NCBI RefSeq assembly: GCF_910596095.1
Contig: NC_056535.1
Location: 25,328,505-25,392,504, forward strand
Direction: 5' to 3'
DNA from: Thunnus maccoyii
Lineage: Eukaryota > Chordata > Actinopteri > Scombriformes > Scombridae
Length of the DNA: 64,000 nt
Of this stretch, positions 58,712 to 64,000 are shown piece after piece. The position numbers and the translations under genes are program-made. The number at the start of each line of letters is the position of its first letter. Position 1 is the stretch's first letter. Under the pieces are notes generated by a model. The model saw only the letters and a list, made by a program, of their open reading frames with translations, made no database searches and was not told the DNA's origin.

Positions 58712-61700
58712 TCATGTCTCTGACTCGTGTCCTGCCAGCGGGATGACAAATACAGTGATGTCATCACCTGAGCCCAGTTTTTCATTGGGTAGCCGCCAGC
58801 CACGCTCTTTCAGCACTCCTCTTGACCTCATCAGCAGATCCTGGGCTGCCAGTGTATACCTGAATAACACACAGAGGGCAAAAAGCATAAACAGTCATTA
58901 CAACAGTGAGATGCACTCTATAATTACAGATAAGCACAAACACACATACAAAATACGGATTCATATTCAATCAAGTAAGAATATCAAACTAATGTTTCCT
59001 GATTTTTGTCCACTGCTGATGAAGGGTAACACTTTATTTTATATAAACATTAATCAAACAAGTTATAATACACTTTAACATAGTTGTAAGAAGGTATAAG
59101 CTATTTTTTGAGTGTTAATTGATAGGTTTGTCATTTTATCTCCTGCTGTGAAACATACCAATCCAACAGCTCTGCCATAAATTCTATTTTTACGAAACGT
59201 ACACATTTTCAGATATTGCTGAAATTGTCAGAAAGGTGATAATTCCACTTTGTTTCTTTGTTCTTAATATTTTGTCCACCCCATTAACACACATAAGGGT
59301 ACAATGTCAACAAACACTGAAAAAAGTAGAATTTATGGCAGATTTGTTATATTGGATTAGACTGCACAGATGTCCTTAATAAAGTGCTAGAGTGTATATA
59401 TACTGTATATACTATAACTATATATATGATACCTAAAAATGTGTCACCACCTAGTGGACAAAATAAGTTGAACATTACACCACTGATCTTACTTCACAGT
59501 GGATTTACGAAACTGCCGCTTACATCTAATTTTCCTGAACATGTTCACACGGCACATGACAAATCATACAGCAAGAACAAAAGCCTAATGTAAAGGATTA
59601 CTTGGCAGACTGCATACCTCATGGGATCAGAGGGGTCACAGCAGGATAAGTAGGCTGACACAGCATCTGCCACTTCCCTGTCTGTTGTGACGTCCCACAA
59701 TCCATCTGTGCCCATGACCAAAACGTCGTCAGGGCCATGTTTGTTTTCATCCATGTTATAAACCTGCACCTGTGACATCAAGACATTTTTCTTGATCAAT
59801 ATTTGATTCATTACGGTGTCATGATTTATAAAAACATTTTGAATTGTGTCCAGTAATGTACAGAAAGATTAGAGAACACATGCTTGCATGCAAGGGACAT
59901 AACCTCCATTTGCTCCATAAAGCTGCTCATATTCATTTACATTTTAGACACTAAGCCACTTAATGTAGTCAGATAAGCACATTTCAGGGAATAGAGACCT
60001 GATGATGTTCCCGTAATGCTGAGCAATGCTGACAATGCTTGAAAAGGAAATGAAAAAGTAAAATCTAACAAAAGAGGTAGAGGCTATTTTAACACCATAC
60101 AACAAAAATGAGAAGTGCTATCATGTGTAGGAAGAGATTTTAAAAAAAGGTTGTGTGCACTTCTAACGTCTCTCTCATATCTGAGTTTCTAAAGGCCCAT
60201 TATGAGACACAGCTTTGAGCAACAGGCAACAAAGTGAAGCTCAACAGCTATTCATATGCGAGCAAAAGGCTCCGAGGAGGCTAAAGCAGTGATGTTGAGG
60301 CGACTCCTCCGGCAGCCCTGACAGCCAACTTTGCTTCTGACTCATCGCACTCACCTCAGGGACGCAAGAGAGGAAGGGCTTTATGTAAATGTTGGAGTTG
60401 TACACCTTCAGGTCATGATCTCCGAGCCCACGGGTCACTCCGATTGTTGCCATGACGCGTGCCTGTATACACAAACACACAATCACACAGTAGGGTCACA
60501 CACACACACACACACACACATAATAATGTAGGTTACCGGTTTGAGATGTGCTTCAGTTCAAGGAAAATCCACTTATGAGGGATTATTAAGTGAAGACCAT
60601 GTTCTCTTAGACAATAATGAAAATGAGGTGCATTATGCATTTCTCCCCAGGCAGATGTGGCAGAATTACACGAATGAATTATAGATGTGAAAATGCTTAA
60701 TTTAATTGAATTATCTGCATATACAAAGTATATAATAGATAGCTTGGTGATACAATAATGCATTAGATGTAGACAACCTGTTATAAATACGCATGTTACG
60801 TACATATTGTGATTGAATTATTACTGAGTAGAAACCGTCAGCAGCTTAATATTTAGAAATCTCTACAAGAATTTGTGTATCCAGTTCAGTACGTTAGGTT
60901 TCTTCTTACCTTTTTACCCTCTCCGTATATCAGTGGGAATTTCAGATCATCTTCAACAATTGTCTTATAAGCCCTGCAACAAAGCCAACAGATCTCAGAT
61001 GTAAGCATGTTTGTAATATAGGTTAAATGATTAGTTATCCAACTTCTCAAGTGCGAATATTTGCTTTTTTTTCAAAAGTGAATACCTGCATTTTGACCTG
61101 ACAAGCACCTTGAATATGTCAACTTGATATAGACTGAATGTATAATCAATTTATTAGGAAAATAAATGGAAGATGAATTGATAATGCCCTAGTTTGAAAA
61201 TCCTATGTGAAGAGTTCACTCAAAACATAATTAACTGTCAGAAATGTGAATGAAAAGGATCTCCAGGTTTACCAGCCAGTCATGGTGTGGTCTCTGTAGA
61301 GCATCTTTTTGCCCAGCTCACTGTGCTGGATCCTCCGGGGGAACTCAATGTGAGTGAACTCATTGCCCAGGAGCTCTGGCCTCAGGAAACCCTGGAGTGA
61401 CACACAAAATGGGGCAGGTCACATCAAACTACAGATTAAAAACCTTTACTCAAGTCTAAATGTCTGTCACAACTCAATAGCTCTTACAAAACAGAAAGAA
61501 GCTGAAGAAAACTGCTTGTAGAACAGGAGCCTTGCAGTACAGTATGCTGCATACTGAAGGCACAGAACAGCTCCCAGTTTTAGCAACAAACATCATCCAC
61601 CCACTCCCTGACTCAGAACTACAACCAGCTACTAAAACAGGCAACTGAAGCAATTTATGTTAGCGCAAGAGAGGATTTCCTTCCTCTTCTTCAGGTTGCC

Positions 61701-63460
61701 TGCTTATCTTTCTCAACTAAACTTACAAAGATCAACTTAGAGACTGCCAGGTTTAATGCCACTTCAGAGGAGACTTTGTTGTGTGAGCTAGAAGAAACTG
61801 AGAATGAGGTTCATTTTTGTTTTATTGCCCTGTCCACGAGGACGTAAAGGATGTCCTTTTAGTAAAATGCCCTCCATTTATGTTGATTTCTTTGGGCTGG
61901 ATGATTATGAAAAACTTGAGTTGTGCTTCAGGAAGGGAACCTTTTTTTGTAGCAGGTTTTATTTGCTAAGCTTGGGAGAGAGGGAAGAATATATTGTTGA
62001 AGACCAAGCTGTACAATAATCTGTAATTTTATAATTTAAATAAATGTTTGACCACTGCTGTACTTTCAATGTCTTTCAATGAGGGCTGGGCACTTTGTGT
62101 GCATGCCATGAAAATAAAAGAAAATCAATCAAAGTCAAATCAATCAACTGCTTAAAGCCTGTGAGAAAAATCCCCTCAGCACACTTTTGTTAGTCATGTG
62201 TACCATAAAAGATAAGAATACCAGATACTGTAGCCGCTGTCTCTCTGACTCAGGTGTGAATTCGTTAGTCATGGGAACAACTTCATTATTTCGTATGATT
62301 ATAGCCCTGCAGAGACAAAGAGGGAGGGGAGAAAAGAGTGAGAAAATTCACACTGACAGAATTACATTTTCCTTTTTCTTATTTTTCACAAACAGCTAAT
62401 ATGAAAAGGTTGGTCAGAGAAGAGGGCTGCATTATGCTGCAGTATGCAAAGTGAACCCCAGGTGGCACAAGAAGCTCCAAGTATAAAGCTCCATACGTTG
62501 AACAGTGGAGAGTGAATTACATTTTCTATCTTTATAAAAACCCTTCAGTTAAATTAGTTTTAAATCATTTCTACAGTACATGGTGCAGAGCAGTGCAGAG
62601 ACTTTGATACAGCTAAACTCTCACCTGCTATCTCCAGCATTGGCTACATAGAGTTTCCCCATCATATGGATGGCAGCTAAGGCACAACACCCGCCAGAGA
62701 TGGCATAGGATGCTTTCTCCTTTTCAATTAGGTCATCCTGAAATAAAATGAGAAAAATCAAAGTTAAATTAAAAGGCCACAAAATCTCAGAGGTTTAAGA
62801 ACTCACTCTGCCTCCAATCACACTGTATAGCTAATTATTTTCTCCATACATATTCATATTTAAAACAAAACAGCAGCGCTAATGTAGAGAAACAAAGAGG
62901 CTTTGAAGAAGCCTCAGCTGTAGGTTATTATCAGTATCATCTAAACCAGAAAGTGAGAGCAGAACAGAAACATCTTTTCCACAGTAAGTCAGGTTTGGAT
63001 ACTCATCCACCCAGAAAAACCCCAGAAAAAAAATTAAAAGGCAGTGAAAGAATTAAATATGCAGCTTACAAATGGGCAAAGGATTGTTTTCTTGTTTTCC
63101 TGCATGCACTGTTGGCTAACATCTGCTCACCATCTGTTTGAAGGCGGTCTCTATGACTCCCATCACCAGGCTCTCCAAACTGACAACCTTCTCCATGTGA
63201 AAGCGCACTGAGGAGTCGGTGACAGCATCGGGGTCTTCTGGTTCCTTTTCGGCTCCCTTCTTTGTCTCCGCCTGGTATGGGCTGCCGTTCTTGGCCAAGC
63301 AGATAGGAGGCACACTGTTGGGGTTCTCCAACAAGTGGCAGATTTCTCCCAAACGGTCTCTGATGAGGCGGTGAAGAAGCTTGGAGGCCATGATGGCAGC
63401 TCCACTACCTGCATGTCCATCAAACACGCCCCAGAAGTGGAGAGGGATTCCTGTGCCGTC
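58712..63460 (-). CDS. ppm1j: Protein phosphatase 1J (PP2C family), 5' end outside window
   Basis: Metal-dependent Ser/Thr phosphatase of the PPM1H/J/M group. Visible coding part 372 aa. Exons 5'->3': 63131-63460, 62625-62737, 62222-62306, 61273-61391, 60910-60973, 60355-60462, 59618-59769, 58712-58859; all GT-AG and in phase. PP2C motifs: FWGVFDGHAGSGAA with the first metal-binding Asp, LYVANAGDSR, ATIGVTRGLGDHDL, VLVMGTDGLWDVT with a metal-binding Asp, and GSGDDITVFVIPLAG near the C terminus. The N-terminal exon(s), including the start codon, lie to the right of 64000. PPM1H, J and M share these motifs; J is chosen because the gene follows rhoc, as in human. Two alternative donors exist at the 59618 end, but only AG|GTATGC joins correctly to the last exon. 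Confidence 0.93.
60497..60520. repeat. (CA)n microsatellite
   Basis: Twelve CA units in a ppm1j intron, about 35 nt upstream (on the transcript) of the 60355-60462 exon. Confidence 0.95.
61640..62130 (+). mobile_element. LINE 3'-end fragment in a ppm1j intron
   Basis: On the plus strand about 61726-61840 reads RINLETARFNATSEET and ETENEVHF in one frame. After a frameshift it continues as FSKMPSIYVDFFGLDDYEKL and onward to a stop at about 62019. This order (ETxRF, E-x-E-V-H-F, then a DDYEKL block) resembles the C-terminal region of non-LTR retrotransposon ORF2 proteins in fish. It ends in an A-rich tail with AATC repeats near 62110-62150. Inactive. Confidence 0.5.
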
Positions 63461-64000
63461 CTAAAACAAGTGATGTGGACATAAAAGGTATAGAATAAAT
63501 ATAAAAACAGTAACAGTGATTTATTATATAAATCATAGAAAAAATATTAATTCCTATGGTTACGGGTGTGGTTTAAAAATCTCCCATGAGATTACAACTC
63601 TGAGCCAGAAGGCACAGATTTGTGAGGGTTTAGAGGCTCTGGTGACATTTTTAATGCTAAGCAATATGTTTCTTCCATTTCAGGTCTTACTGAACCTCAG
63701 TTGCAGTAAATCTATATTATAATATTTTGGTAAAGCTGTCAAGATATAAAGATTTTATTTTGAGCTTTTATATGGTGTCATAAAAGTCAAAAACAATATA
63801 GAACAATATAAATAACAGAATTGTTTTACTGGAAGAATAGCACACTGGCCATATAAAATATAAAACATAAAAAATATTATTATCCTATAGTATAAATCAA
63901 ATGTTTTGTGATTCTTGTCCAAAGAGGATCTACACAAGCAATGGAAAGACTACTGGAAGATTATCTTCATCTGAGGGCTTTTTGCTGCTCTACGATGATG
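63461..64000 (-). other. ppm1j: ppm1j intron, partial
   Basis: Intron sequence upstream of the first visible ppm1j exon, running off the window. AT-rich, with no exon recognised. Confidence 0.5.

Overview
This is teleost fish chromosomal DNA, probably from a percomorph-type genome. The evidence is GT-AG intron-exon genes encoding vertebrate proteins, AATAAA-type poly(A) signals, and many teleost-style interspersed repeats: hAT-like and TTAA-flanked MITEs, and LINE and DIRS fragments. I cannot name the species. All gene models below were spliced by eye; every exon junction keeps reading frame.

Layout, left to right. (1) A LINE reverse-transcriptase remnant at about 0.8-1.1 kb. (2) ncoa5 on the minus strand (coding 1986-8517, 5' leader exons to about 12.6 kb). 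It encodes 648 aa with an RNA-recognition motif ahead of the usual NCOA5 body. (3) A minus-strand THAP zinc-finger gene (13316-16331) whose C-terminal half resembles the front of a P-element/THAP9-type transposase without the catalytic domain. (4) capza1 on the plus strand (17890-21494), the actin-capping protein alpha subunit. (5) mov10 on the plus strand (24300-35021), an SF1 RNA helicase of 1007 aa in 22 exons. (6) rhoc on the minus strand (coding 38932-44945), a 193-aa Rho GTPase that ends tail-to-tail with mov10. (7) ppm1j on the minus strand (58712-63460), a PP2C-type phosphatase whose first exon(s) lie beyond the right edge.

The order capza1-mov10-rhoc-ppm1j matches, from memory, the human 1p13.2 block CAPZA1-MOV10-RHOC-PPM1J, which fixes paralogue identity better than sequence alone. 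Human NCOA5 lies on chromosome 20, so a synteny change falls near the THAP gene.

The genes are not a pathway; they are neighbours in an old vertebrate block. The accessory interest lies in the domesticated-transposase-like THAP gene, the RRM-bearing NCOA5 with a degenerate LXXLL box and a long open leader, a GC-AG intron and an odd Trp-to-Cys change in capza1, and several nested or foldback mobile elements with readable target-site duplications. No CRISPR array, operon or prokaryotic feature is present. I found no clear undescribed multi-gene system.
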